NCBI GenBank assembly: GCA_036346395.1
Contig: CM070599.1
Coordinates: forward strand, 8,919,232 to 8,983,231
Length of the DNA stretch: 64,000 nt
Reading direction: 5' to 3'
Source of the DNA: Hsuehochloa calcarea
Lineage: Eukaryota; Streptophyta; Magnoliopsida; Poales; Poaceae
Part shown: one piece after another, positions 31,057 to 43,360 of the stretch
Position numbering within the stretch: the stretch's first letter is position 1
Layout of the letters: each line of letters opens with the position of its first letter
Notes under the pieces: generated by a model
What the model was told of the DNA's origin: nothing
The model's database searches: none
What the model saw: only the letters and a program-made list of their open reading frames with translations
Translations under genes and position numbers: made by a program

Positions 31057-31122
31057 GTCAAGGTGCGGGGATCGCATCAGACCGAGCGGAAAGTGACCTG
31101 GGAGCTGGAGTCCCGCATGCTA
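31057..31122 (+). pseudogene. Remnant of a gypsy chromodomain C-terminus in element A
   Basis: The frame reads VKVRGSHQTERKVTWELESR. In chromoviruses (Tekay/Del group) the polyprotein ends with VKVxWxxHxxEEATWELE, so this is a short coding fossil. The parallel copy on the minus strand near 43412-43489 keeps the tryptophan (VRWTHQTERKATWELESRK), as does the one near 40900. The rest of the pol frame is absent. Confidence 0.6.
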
Positions 31123-31177
31123 ATTGTAAATGTCCTTCGAGTAGAACGACAGAAAGAATTCGGGGTTGAATTCTGTT

Positions 31178-31191
31178 TAAGGGGGGTAGAA
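31178..31191 (+). other. Element A polypurine tract
   Basis: TAAGGGGGGTAGAA immediately before the 3' LTR start at 31192. Confidence 0.85.
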
Positions 31192-33381
31192 TGTAATACC
31201 CCGGAAGCGAATCGGGTAATTAGAAAAGAAGTCGGGAGGAGAAAAGACAATTAAAGAAGTAGAAATACCAGAAAGAAAAATGGGTTTTCTGCAAAGTCTC
31301 AACAAGCTGGGCCGTAGGCCGCGACCCAGGGAAGCCCACAAGGTGGCCGGCCAAGGGGGGGGCTTCCACCCTTAACCCTAGCTCCCACCTCTCTCTCTCC
31401 CCCACTTCCCCCTCCTAGCCGCCACCCCCTTGCTACTTGCACCGCCTCCACCTCTCCCATGCGCCTCCCCCTATGCCACCACCCCTCCAACAGCGCCACA
31501 CCCACCCCGGCGAAGCCCCGTGCTGCTGCCCTTTGGGAGGAAGAGGATGAAGCCGCCATTGGTGGCCGGTCGAAAAGAAGACGCGAGGAAAGAGGAGAAG
31601 AAGGGGAGGAAGAAGAATGAGGAGGAGTTAAGGGGAGGGGAAAGGAGCGTACATGCAGTGAAGCATTGATTTCCAGTGATTCATCAAGGGTAACTTCGAT
31701 CCTCGATAGATCGGTAGCATTTTCAATTCACGATTGGGGCTGTCAGTGGCAGATCGGATTGGTTCAGTACTGTTTCTCGTCGGTTCTGGCTAGATTGCGT
31801 ATGTTTTGTGACCTGGCCGTCTCTTAGAAAGTTGTAGGGCTTGTCCTTAGCTTTCTTTAGGCACCAAGATCACCTGATTTGGAGTTACGGTTAGGAGTTA
31901 TGGTAGTTTTACTGCAACTGTCCAAGAGAGCTGACGAGAATTGGCCGCTTTGTTGTCTAGCCAATATGAATATTTTTGAGGCCGAATCTAAAAGGTCACC
32001 CAACACAAATTTTGTAGAAAATTCCGTAAGCTTTAAAAGTTGATAAAGAACATAATTTTTAGATGTGGCAATAAAAAGTTATGGAATTTTTACCACCGCT
32101 ATTTCACTGACTGCCAGATTGCAGAGATAGAAACTTCACCTGAGCATAAGAATTGTTAGAAGCCGAATCAGGGGACTTGCCCAACTATATTATCATAGAA
32201 GGTTTTGTCGTGATTCCATAGAGTCCAAGATTACCCCGTTCCGAGTTTCGTAGTAAAAGATATGATATTTTTAGCGGTGCTGTCCTGTGGAACTTTCTGC
32301 TAGACTGTCGGGAGGAGTGAGTAGAACCTTTATTCGAGCCCTAGGGCTCGAGGAGTTGGGTTAAGTGGTGTAAACGGAGTCCTTTTTTCTCAGCGTATTT
32401 ATTGTTAGTGCTATTCTTGTGTAAGAGGCGGAGTTCCAGAGTAAGGGTATCATCCTTGCACCCTCGCGTGTCGTAGCGGAGAAAGGCAAGTACAACCATA
32501 CATTTGAGATTGATATGTGTTCTTTTTCATTGTTTGGTGATTATATGATGAATACTGGTGATATGTACTTGTTCATGGTGGTATCGGATTGCTATGGTTC
32601 ATTTGCTGTTATTTCATTATTCATCTTGTTCATCCATGCATGCAAGTATTGTTCTTACGACACCCACGGGAGTGGGTAGTGAAGCCCCATCATTCCAACA
32701 TGGGCACGTAAGATCCACCATTCCAATGTGGGCAATTTGGATCCCCATTTTGAAATGTTCTCAAATAGGCTTTGGATCCCCGCGTTTTGTAGAATGCGGG
32801 CATAAGTGGACACCGACGGATGTTCACTAGCTATACCGGTATGAGCAGAAGTGAAGGCATGCATTTTCATTCGTTCATGTGTTATTTCTAATTCATGTGA
32901 TGGATCACTATGCTCATGATGTCTTGTATTTGTTATGTTCAAAATAACCTTTCGTACTTGCTGAGTCTTAGACTCACCCTTGCTGTGTTTTTTGTTTTAG
33001 GTGAACCACGATGACGTCTTTTGTGGGAGGGAGTAGACACACAGTTGCACACACCCGTTGTGATAACCATCATTTACTATTTTGCATTTACAATATTGGA
33101 CTATATTAATAAGTAACGCATTTGATGGTTGTTGATGGCTATCGTTATGCCTAAGTTATGGATTCGTGCTCTCCAGTTATGGAACTAGTAATTTTATTCG
33201 ATAAGGAACATTGTGTCGAATTATTTATGCATTACTGTAATTAGGTTGTTTAGTATGTTATTTCCCTTTCGAGCAGAATTTAGTTGCCCTTTTATTGTAG
33301 AATGCTCGAAATTGTTTAGATTGTTGATTGGTAGTAGAGGTTTTAGGTAATATCTTGGCTCCTAAAAACTAGGGTGTTACA
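31192..33381 (+). repeat. Element A 3' LTR
   Basis: 2190 bp, TGTAATACCCCGG...AGGGTGTTACA, uninterrupted. It serves as the reference that shows the TRIM and E1 insertion points in the 5' LTR. Confidence 0.9.
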
Positions 33382-33386
33382 GTGGG

Positions 33387-33522
33387 ACCCACAAGATAAA
33401 ATGGATTTTTGGAATTAAAAGAATTTCATATAATCAATGAGGGCTGACAGGTGGGCCACTGGTCTATGGACTAGGTCCACATAGGCATGTTAGTCCATGG
33501 TGGACCAGGTTCATAGAATAGT
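33387..33522. other. Host sequence between element A and the next solo LTR
   Basis: It continues the DNA at 6974 after the GTGGG site and ends with ATAGT, the target site of the next insertion. GGTCCAC/GTGGACC words recur. It resumes at 37439. Confidence 0.6.
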
Positions 33523-35447
33523 TGTGAGACCCCGGTTTATCGGGCTTGTAATGCTTAGCCATCCATTCGGCCCTAGCATCACAAATCAGATAAGCCGAGA
33601 CTCGAGACATGTATACTTCCCAGAAATGCAGTATACACAACTCTTTACAAAGTTCATGCATCAATTCCATTCATTCACATAGAACCGAAGCAAGAACAGA
33701 ACAGAAGATAACATAAATAAAAGATAGTTCTTACAAAAGAGAGGCCGACTGGCCAAACAACATATCCATAAAGAAATTTAACAGCGGAAGCAATAGCGCC
33801 ATAAGATGGCTATAAACAAAAGAGCCGACCAGTGTGCCTTTAACCCACAAGGCAACCGACCGGACCGCCAAGCTAGCCGCCAAACCCGAAGCACATCTCA
33901 CAAAAGTGAGGCCCTTGGGGCTCACCTTCTTCCCCTGCAAACAAAAGCGTAGGCAAAAGCCGGTGAGTACTTTGAATGTACTCGCAAGACTTACGTGTGG
34001 AGTAACAAACCTGTACATATACTACATGCAAGCTCATTGAAGTGGAGGCTGTATGTTTCATTTTTAGCATAAAGCAATTTTCCATTTGCAATAATGTAAT
34101 AGATTGAAAGCAAGTTAACAAATCTGTTTTTAATGTTCAAATAACCGAAAGAACAATAATAATAACGATAGATAGAAGACAACAACAACACGAGGCGACT
34201 AACCCAATAGTCACCACAACAATAGTATGAATTACCCATTCATACCAACCATGTCAAGTTTTAATTTTGAAAACAAAGGTTGTAGTCTAACTCTTGGAAG
34301 ACCTCCCAAGCGTGTCCATAACCTAGGACGAGGCTATTCGAATAGTTTTATCCTGCGCAGGTGTACCAACTTACCCACATGTCGGACCGCCTTTTTGCCA
34401 CATGATTAAGCACACTACCTTTGGTATGCCAAGACGGCTAAGTCCTCTGAGACGTTTCCAATCTTATGTATTAACCGAGTCGCCCGTATGGATAGAAACC
34501 CATACGTTGTGTCGGGTCGTGGCCCGACCTCGGACAACTACCCATCACGGTAAAGCCTTGGACAATGCGGCGCCTCGAGGTGGAGAACCTTCCGCAATCC
34601 CCACCACCGCACACCCAACACAAACACAAGAACACACAGCCTGTTTCACACAGCACACACACAAAACTTTTCCTCCTGCGACTCGGAGATAACACTCGCC
34701 AAAGTACTAAGTCAAGAGGGGTCCCATATAACCCTCATGTGGTTAGTACGCAATAATGCTTGGTTTAGTGTAACAAGCTGTTCGGTCCTTGATGACTTGG
34801 GCACCATTCCGATCACACCCAAAAACACCACACCAACATACCATTATGCCCAAGTCCAAATCAGTTTTCATTTTCAGTTTTTTTGATTTGCAAAATTAAC
34901 AAAGCACCGAGTGCTGGACATAATGGAAGAATAATAATTTTTGTGTGATCAAGACCATCGACTAAGTCGATGATCGCCCAAAGCTACCGAACTAAGCATC
35001 ACTAAGCATTTTCCAATCGGAAGCTACTAAGTGATCCAAGTCCCTCCATCGGACTCCGACCACAGCAAATAACCTAAGCTCATGGTAGTAGAGGATGAAC
35101 AAGTCCTACAGATTATGCAGCTATAGGACACTAACCATAATCTGACAACAAAATAGCAATGCATACATACGAGTTGAAATCAATATAGTAGACTGGAAAA
35201 ATAGTAAGATTAACATGATCAAACTGCTTGCCTGCTTGCTGTGGGTCAGGATGTTGCTGAGGGTCGACAATATTGTCGATGTGCTTTTCGGATCCTAACG
35301 AGAAGGCGAAAAGCAACCAATAAGAACAAATAAAATGCAAAGACTCAACAGCAAACTTTCTCCAAAAATTCTGAAAATCTTACCGAAGCAAGGTACTGAT
35401 TTATAAAGAATGTAGCAACAAGAATCAATTGATTTGGATTCTTAATG

Positions 35448-35770
35448 CCAAAACTACGACCGAAAGAAAGTCTTACGACCAGGTACAGGTCGTAGCAGAA
35501 CCTACGACTGGACAATAGTCGTGGAAGGATTTACGACCAGATAGTGGTTGTAGAAAGTCGTACGACTAGGTACTAGTCGTAGACAGACTCACGACTTGGT
35601 ACACGTAGTAGAAGTACTTATGACGCGGACATAGTCGTAGTAAGACTTACGACGAGGTACAGGTCACGACATAACTTTCGACTGGGTAATGGTCGAAGAA
35701 GGACTTATGAACACGCCATAGTCGTAGTAAGACTTACGACTATGGGGGTGATTGTAGGAGAACTTACAAT
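35448..35770. repeat. Array of TACGACC...GGTCGTAG dyads
   Basis: Roughly ten imperfect units in which TACGAC(C/T) is followed 6-12 bases later by its complement GTCGTA(G), for example around 35484-35504 and 35549-35581. Unit spacing is ~35-45 bp. Such words also characterise subterminal repeats of CACTA transposons, so the array may be a buried CACTA fragment or a native part of the LTR. Confidence 0.7.
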
Positions 35771-36423
35771 CACTCGGTAGGCCTCTCCCTTACAAACATA
35801 AGGTATGGGGACTACGCGACGTCATATTTAACCACCATAATACTGCATCTGGTCGAAACGACCAAGCTACAGTGACTGGTCGAAATCCCGACCACGAGGC
35901 AGCGCCAACCAAGGGCGGGGTTGAGTGTCTAAAGGTTTAACGTTTTGCTCTGCGGCCAGTACTGGTCGAAGTATGGCTGCAACAGCGGTACGACCACGGA
36001 ATGCGGCCAAATAGGTATGGCCCGGGAGAACTCACGAACGGACAATACCAAAGGACAAGGAAAACACACCTAAGCTCCTATAGGGCAAAGCGAAAGTACC
36101 TGAGCTGAAGAACGACCAGAGTCCCACGGAGTGGCTCCGGCGACGAGTGACCGAACGGATGCGGTGAGGTCCTCACTAGGCCACAGTGACCTGAGCAAAG
36201 AGAGAACCAAACCGCTTGAGGGTCAAGCTCCAGGGAGCGAAGAGGAAGCAGAGGGGGCCAAGACTTGAAGAAGAAAACCCCCGCTGCACCGCCTCCACCG
36301 AAAGCTCCACACGCAACAATGGCGGCCGAGGAGGTTGCGAGGAACTGCAGCTCAAGCAAGATGGTGAATGCTAGCTGGAGTTGCGGAAGTGCTAAAGGAA
36401 GCTAAGGGTGAAGCACAAGGGGG

Positions 36424-36431
36424 TTTAAATA
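36424..36431 (-). promoter_or_regulatory. TATA box of the 3.9-kb solo LTR
   Basis: TATTTAAA on the minus strand, followed downstream on that strand by a CT-rich leader. This orients the LTR. Confidence 0.45.
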
Positions 36432-36707
36432 GGGCGATGGCAGAGAGCAACGGTCGGTTTTCCAGTCGGGTCAACACTGCCATGAGAGCACTCGAGAGTG
36501 ATGGGAGCAGTTGAATCATGACCTTCTGAGGTAGGAGTGCGACAGGCATTTAATGCGCGCAGAGCTAGCCGTTTAATGGCGGACGAAGAGTGGACTGCAC
36601 GCCACCGCTTTTCTCCCCTACGCACGCCATGGCAGGGGCTCACGCGCGCGCAGACAGAGGAAGGAGACGACTCGTTGGTCGTCGGATTGAAATCGAACGA
36701 CTGGGCT

Positions 36708-36855
36708 AGATCGAGCGGATTAAAACGATCCCATTGTTCAGCTGGTCGAAGACCGTTAGATGCCGATCCAACGGCTGAGTTAGATCGGGTGGATTAAAAC
36801 GACTCCATCGTTCGGCTGGTCGAAGACCGTTCGATGCCGATCCGACGGCTCACGA
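36708..36855. repeat. Two tandem 74-bp units
   Basis: AGATCGAGCGGATTAAAACG at 36708 and AGATCGGGTGGATTAAAACG at 36782 start two similar units. Each contains CTGGTCGAAGACCGTT and GATGCCGATCC. They lie upstream of the minus-strand TATA, where enhancer-like repeats are common in LTRs. Confidence 0.8.
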
Positions 36856-37438
36856 CCAGCACACCCGATCGACCGAGTTGGACCAGCTAGTGGACTGGAC
36901 CAAGTCAAGTGGCTCGAGCCCGAGCCCAATTCGAACCTACGGAACAGTGCAAACCAGTTAGGGTTTGAACTAGAATAACTGCTTTTTGAGGGATCATTTA
37001 AGGTATCAAGCAAGCTCCAAAATTTACGAAATTTTAACTGGAGATTGCCGACAGCAGGAGGAACCTCCCATAAAATTTTCAGAGGTTTTCATACACTGAA
37101 TTTTCCCCCAGAAATTCCAGAAGAGGAGAAATAGGGTTTGACCGAATTTGACTTGCCTTCAAGAATTACCAAATGATTTCTAAAAATCATGAGGTAATTC
37201 AGAGGTGTTGCCAAGCCTCCCTAGAACTCAGGAAAATACCTCCAGGGGTTTGGCATGAGATCTACGCCAAGGAGGTTTTTGATTGGAGTCAATTGAGGAT
37301 TTAGTTTTGGATTTTCTATAATTCTTCTCAAAAGAATTACAGAAACAACCAAGGGCTTCGAGATGCAAGAAAAGTTTTAATTCCTCCTGATTTTCTTACA
37401 TTTGAAACACAAATCCATTTTTGGGATGTTACAATAGT

Positions 37439-37641
37439 AAACTCACATGGTGGACTCCATGGGCAAGTGGCTTGGTCCACAGTGGACTAAGTCCACAGGA
37501 GTTTGGGTTTAGGGTTTGGGTCTGGTGGATGCCACTTGGATGATGACAGGGCAAATGGAGGCGAGGTGGCAATGACGTGGTGGATGACGAGGCGATGACA
37601 TGGCACTAACAAGTGGGGTCGCACATCAGAGGGAGTAAATT
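37439..37641. other. Host sequence after the solo LTR
   Basis: Continuation of 33387-33522 with GGTCCACAGTGGAC words; no gene. It ends at a new LTR start at 37642. Confidence 0.5.
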
Positions 37642-39561
37642 TGTAACACCCCAGCTCAACAATAAGCCTGCAATGCTACTAAACTACCTTAACAATCTAC
37701 TTTACGTCTGCTTACAATAAAATTTTAGCAAACTTATCTTTCATCAATTAAGCTAGCATTAATCTAAATAATAGGTACAAGATACACATAACCATTTTAT
37801 TGAACATCATGGAATGAATAAAATGAGTGTAACTATCTAGTTCTTGCTCAACAACTTTCCGGTTATAATAAAATATTCTATCATAAAGAGTGAGAGTTCC
37901 TTATTAGCTATACATTTTTCTTTGAAATTTGACAGAGTTCACTTGTATTTTTAAGACTAAACAAGATTCTTGAAACAGTCTAACATGAGGGGATTCGATA
38001 AATCAATAACGAAATTCTAAAGCATAATTAGACGCAACCGCAGGAAGTACTCAACTATCTCAATTACAAAGTAATTAGTTTATCACGAAGGATGAGCACA
38101 ATCTTAGAAAAGATGTAATAACATGTTCTCATTGATTTAAACAAATGTGCTATTTTTATTTTCCATAGGTAATCTCGAGTGAAGTGCACCAAAATTATAT
38201 CCCTTCCCATGCATGCCGCTTTCACGGGGAGTACCTAAAGAAAATATAACAACAAGCGTGAGTTCTCGACTCAACAAAGTACAGCTAATGTAACAAACTA
38301 AATAACATAAACAAATATTGAATACTATAATGTTCACATATAGCCATCAAGACTGATCAACATATACAAATATTAAACATTACAAAGTTCACATATAGCC
38401 ATCAAGACTGAATTCATAAATTAGTCTCTTCTACTTTCGTGCAATGCTTATGTCAAGAATGCAACTCTCTTCCTTCTTTGCAATTACCGGTAATGCGGAG
38501 TAGTGCATCTGTCGATGCATACTCAAGCCTGTACCTTCTAGCACCGGGACCTCAAGCTCACACTCCACGACTGAGGGGACATCATGCCCGTTCAATACAT
38601 AACGGGGACCACAAATAAATCAATACTTGGCTACCACGTAGTCCAAGACTCAAGAATGAATGTTTTAATGCAAATGACCTTAATATACTTAATCAATCAT
38701 GAGCATATATCACCCATCAGCATTACCATGAATAAAATTCATACAAGTAAAGCAGTAGAATTCCCATGAATTTTCTATCCGCATATGTTACACACTAATT
38801 GCACTTGCTTCAACCGTGTGATGGATGACGACGAGTAGAGGGCTCTAACCCCGGTTTCACACCATCACCTGACATTCGTAACACATACTAAGAATACCAT
38901 CTAAAAGAATTAAACATTCAAATAAAACTAAATAGATATATCTGCTCCTAATTGTAACCCAAAACAATATCATTCCTTCCCGAACACCATTCTGTCCAAA
39001 ACAGCGCAGTCACCTTAGAAAAAACATAACTTTTGATCATTAGCTCCAAAAATCAAGAACTCGGGATTTTTGGATTCTAAACACATATACCCATAAATTC
39101 TCAGCTGACCAAAAGTTCAGATTATTTCATCTAAACCCTTATTTTTAACTCCGAAGATAGATATGTCTTCTTCGGTAATACTGACTTATAAATTCCATAG
39201 CTTTCAATTGGTTCATCCAAAAACAGTGATCTAAGACATTATAGAATCCACAAGGAATTTTCTACCATAATAAATTTTGCAATTTTTCTATTCTGCATCT
39301 AATTTTGAAAACATAATATTTTTCCCGGCTGTTCCCAGCAGAAAATCAGAACATAAATTCATACTTCAAAATTTCATAACTCCTATTTTACTTGTCCACA
39401 AATTATGTTCTTGGACTTTCTGAAATCATCACCAAGTTATCTATCTATTTAATGCAGATCAAAATACTAAATTCGTCTATTTTACAATTTTAATCTATAT
39501 AATCATGCCTGCTGCCAAAAACCAAGGAACTGAACACGCAGTCGGAATGCAAAAATCATAG
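37642..39561 (-). repeat. Partial LTR of a family related to element A
   Basis: Starts TGTAACACCCC. Its layout parallels the 3941-6287 LTR, including a GTGAGTTCTCGACTCAACAAAGTAC segment and a TACCGGTAATGCGGAGT segment, but the sequence has diverged widely. It is interrupted at 39562 by an A-family LTR and its other end is not found in the window. Confidence 0.55.
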
Positions 39562-40834
39562 TGTAACACCCTGGCTATTCGGAAGCCAAAATATTACCTA
39601 AAGAATCTACATACAACCACAATGCGGAAGAATTTAATCTGAACTTCTATAATCAATCGAAGAGTTCAATGGTAATACTAGCATAACAGGAATAAAGAAC
39701 GAATCCATCAAAGATATAAGCGGTGAGAACTTGGAGAAGCCACTAACAAAGAATTACGTAACTAAATAACAGGTAGTCTTAACCTTATTTATTACAGTTC
39801 CTCATTTGACAATTGAAAAACATAATCGAACATAACAAGGAAGATGAATAATGGTGAACTGGGTGAAATGTGCTTGACTAATCCCTTCCCACAAGGCCAT
39901 CATCAACGTTCACATAAATGAATACAGAAAGCAAGAATGAGTCGAAACTCAGCAAGTACCATACAAGATAAATCAAGCATAGAGTGGACAAGCCAACTCA
40001 ATTGAAGTATGAACAATTGTTGGAACACATACATGAATGAATGGAATGAATACATGAATGAAGGGAATGAAAGGATGCATTGAAAGAATGTACTGCTCAA
40101 CAACTTATACTGGTATAACGAGTGACACACCCGTCGGTGCTCACTTAAGCCCGTACTTAACAAAGTCCGGGGATCCAATCACCGTATGAAGAACGTTTCA
40201 TACGGGTGTTCGAAATTACCCACATTGGAGTGGTGGCCAACATTACCCACATTGGAGTGGTGGGTCTTACGTGTCCATACTGGAATTGATGGGACTTACA
40301 ATTTTTCACTTCTGTGGTCAACATGAAACAAATGCGTGAACGGAATAAACTTCATGCAATGAACTCTTATCACATCATAATGAAGAAATATACATGGCAT
40401 ACGAACATGAATAGCAAGACTAACAATTTATCCACACACAATCATCACCATTCATTATGATAAGACAAGGTACATGCCTTCCGCGCAGTGACGTGTTAGG
40501 AGGCAACGAAGGTGCCCCTCCACTCACCGCTTCACCGCCCAAATCTGACGAACAAATCTGGCGCAGGGGGAAGGAGAAAGTGACGCACGGCAGGGAGGAG
40601 GGTGGCAGCTCCAAGTGGGGGAAAGGGGGAAGGGGGAATGGGGTTTAGGGTTTTTGGGGGAAGATCATCCCCCCTTTGGCCAGCCCCCTCTCGGGCCACA
40701 TGGGCTGTGGCCCAATGCCCAAGTTGTCGGGAATTCGCGGAAACCCCCTTGAGATCACTAAAAATTGTAATCCCTGTTTAACTCTTTCTCCCGAATACTC
40801 TCCTATTCGCCCGAATAAATGTTGGGGTATTACA
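39562..40834 (-). repeat. A-family LTR with a large internal deletion
   Basis: 1273 bp instead of ~2150. Sequence jumps from the GTGTTAGGAGGCAACGAAGGTG segment to the CAAATCTGACGAACAAATCTGG segment near 40525-40545, which in the 41208-43360 LTR are ~0.8-0.9 kb apart. Both ends are intact. Confidence 0.85.
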
Positions 40835-41207
40835 TTCTACCCCCCTTAAATAGAATTCGACCCCGAATTCTATTTGTCGTTCTACTCAAAGGGCATCAAC
40901 AATTAGCTTGCGGGTCTACAGCTCCCAAGTCGCTTTTCGCTCGGTCTGATGCGTCCACCGCACCTTTACTAACTAACGTTTTACGCTGTATTATTCATAC
41001 CGATCTTTTCGGAACCACCCCACAGGCAAGACTCGATAGCACGGTCTGACTAGACGGTCTGACTCGTGGTTCGATGGTTCTAAAGAAACCTCACGCTCCA
41101 GATGCCTCAAGTACTCCCTCGACACTGGGTTGCACAAAACAGTGTATACCCAGCGCTAGGACACGAGACGGTCCTAGCGAAACTCCGCCTTCCAAAATCA
41201 CTGCAGC
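40835..41207 (-). other. Partial A-family internal region (3' end only)
   Basis: It begins with the purine-tract complement TTCTACCCCCCTTA and holds the chromodomain-tail remnant on the minus strand (about 40890-40975). It stops at CACTGCAGC, where the next LTR starts; the equivalent site in the next internal region (about 43728) continues without a break. Confidence 0.75.
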
Positions 41208-43360
41208 TGTAACACCCTGGCTATTCGGAAGCCAAGATGCTACCTAAAGATACAACATACCATCAAATTGCGGAATAAGGTTCAATATGCCTCTAATTAG
41301 AAAACAATACCATGATAACGAGGTGAAAATAACCAATTCATCAATGGTGAATAATCAAAGAACTAATCATTGGACGACATGACATGAAGTCTAAACATTA
41401 CTTATTACAGTTCATCTCTCAGTAAAGACTAACATAGTTGAATCCATTAATGAAAATATAATGTAATGAACTATGTGGAACGTGCTGGTCTACTCCCTCC
41501 CATTAACATTATCATCAACAAGGTTCACCTAAATAAACACAGAAAAACAAGGGTGAGTCGAAACTCAACAAGTACAATAAACAATTGAACATACCGGGTT
41601 ATGAACAAGTCAGTCACATTACGAATTAAGAATTAATCTCTGAAAACTTATGTATATGAATGGAATGAATGGATGCATTGAAAGGAATGGACTAACACAT
41701 GCTCATACCGGTATAGCGAGTGAGACACCCGTCGGTGTTCACTTAAGCCCGTACTTAACAAAGTCCGGGGACCAATTTACCGTATGAAAAACATTTCATA
41801 CGGGTGTTCGAAACTGCACACATTGGAATGATGGGTCTTACATGCCCATACTGGAGTTGATGGGTCTTTACAAATCCACTCCCGTGGAATGCATATGAAC
41901 AACAAATGAATTGAATGAACATATGCAATGAATTTTATCACTTTCTTCCTCATGGATTATCAAATAGGAACGAAATGTACATCATGGAATATGAACATGG
42001 ATCATCAACTCATCGGCACAACAACCAACAGCGAGCGTTCCACAGAAATCAATATATCTTAACACATTGGAATTGCATGTAATGGAATATGAATATTGAT
42101 TAACATCTTTGATTGAAAACATGGATCATAGAAATATTAGCATGAACACAAACACACATCATTCATCATTGTAAAGAATTTCAATGTACTCGCTTTTCGC
42201 GTCGCGACGCGTTAGTAAGCAACGAAGGTGTTCCCACGCACGATGCCTCGCCGCCTACACAAGTACATATTTGGAATAAGGATAACGTGGCACGACTTAG
42301 CTACAGGAGACCTACACTAACCCTCCGACTAACCAACACAATTAACGGAGTAAAACTGACATTACACTATTCAGCCACCTGCCATCCTACTGGACAGTAG
42401 TACAAGAAAAATCATAATTAATTATATGGGACTCAAAACGACATGAAACTAGCGCCCAATGAAACTTAATAGATAAACCTTCAAAACACTAGAAGACAAG
42501 ATTTCCTAATTATGCCCGTACATAAGGCTAATCGGCAATTGAAAGTGCCTGACAGACATCTGACTAGACTACAGAACACCAGCACGGAAAAGTGTTCTAA
42601 CTTTCATTATACAGATCCAATGGAGGTGATCTTTATCAAGTTGGAAAGATTATTTAAAGGGATACAATAACTTAGTTGGGCAAGTCCCCTGACTCGGATT
42701 TCTATTAACCCTAAGGTTCAGGTGAAGTTCTCTGTCCTATTAATCTGACAGTCAGAACACAGCGACGGTACACATTCCACAACTTTTTATTGACAACTCT
42801 AAAAATTGTTTTATTTATCAAATTGGAAATCTTACTGAATTACCCACAACATTAATTTTGGATGGCATTTCTGATTCGGCCTCTAAATAATTCATAATGG
42901 CCCGACAAAACAATCTGCCAAATCACGTCAGCTCTCTTGGACAGTCGCGGTAAAACTACCATATCTCCTAAACCATAACTCCAAATCAGATGATCTCAGT
43001 TCCTAAAGAATGCTAAGACCAAGGGATACAACTTTCTAAGAGGTGGATAAATAAGAAAACGTACGGAACTTACCCGTCGGCGAACAAATCAGCGCAGGGA
43101 AGGAGAAAGTGGCGCCTGGCGAGGGGGGGTGGCGGCTCCAAGTGGGGGAAAGGGGAAGGGGGAAGGGGGTTTAGGGTTTTTGGGGGAAGGTCATCTCCCC
43201 TTTGACCAGCCCCCTCTTGGGCCACATGGGCCATGACCCAATGCCCAGGTTGTCGGGAATTCGCGGAAACCCCCTTGAGATCATTGAAAATTGTAATCCA
43301 TGTTTAACTCTTTCTCTTGAATACTCTCCTATTCGCCCAAATAAATTTTGGGGTATTACA
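41208..43360 (-). repeat. A-family LTR, full length
   Basis: 2153 bp, TGTAACACCC...GGGGTATTACA. Confidence 0.88.

Larger units (their letters stand above)
27023..31191 (+). other. Element A internal region, non-coding
   Basis: 4.2 kb with no reading frame resembling gag, protease, RT or integrase on either strand. Both ends match the minus-strand internal regions at 43361-47798 and 49609-53754: the GGCTTTAGGTC segment and the GACACACTG motif at the 5' side, and the GAATTCGGGGT tract at the 3' side. This conserved non-coding interior defines a LARD family. It should hold whatever RNA signals let an autonomous partner package it. Confidence 0.75.
6975..33381 (+). mobile_element. Element A: non-coding Ty3/gypsy (LARD-like) element with nested insertions
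   Basis: Flanked by perfect TSD GTGGG (6970-6974 and 33382-33386). LTRs start TGTAATACC and end AGGGTGTTACA. The 5' LTR is split: 6975-7762, 8468-9587 and 26736-27022 add to about 2195 bp, against 2190 bp for the intact 3' LTR at 31192-33381. A diverged Met primer site follows the 5' LTR and a purine tract precedes the 3' LTR. The ~4.2-kb interior has no gag or pol reading frame, so the element is non-autonomous (large retrotransposon derivative). A short tail resembling a gypsy chromodomain C-terminus at 31057-31122 points to a chromovirus ancestor. The TRIM and E1 both sit in the 5' LTR, so both are younger than A. Confidence 0.88.
33523..37433 (-). mobile_element. Very long (3.9-kb) solo LTR
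   Basis: Perfect TSD ATAGT at 33518-33522 and 37434-37438; ends TGTGAGACCCC and GGGATGTTACA. On the minus strand it therefore starts TGTAACATCCC, and a minus TATA (TATTTAAA, 36424-36431) sits ~1 kb inside, followed by a CT-rich leader. No primer site, internal domain or partner LTR is present. It carries a tandem 74-bp duplication and an array of TACGAC/GTCGTA dyads. The window start (1-181) resembles its 34324-34400 region. Confidence 0.8.
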
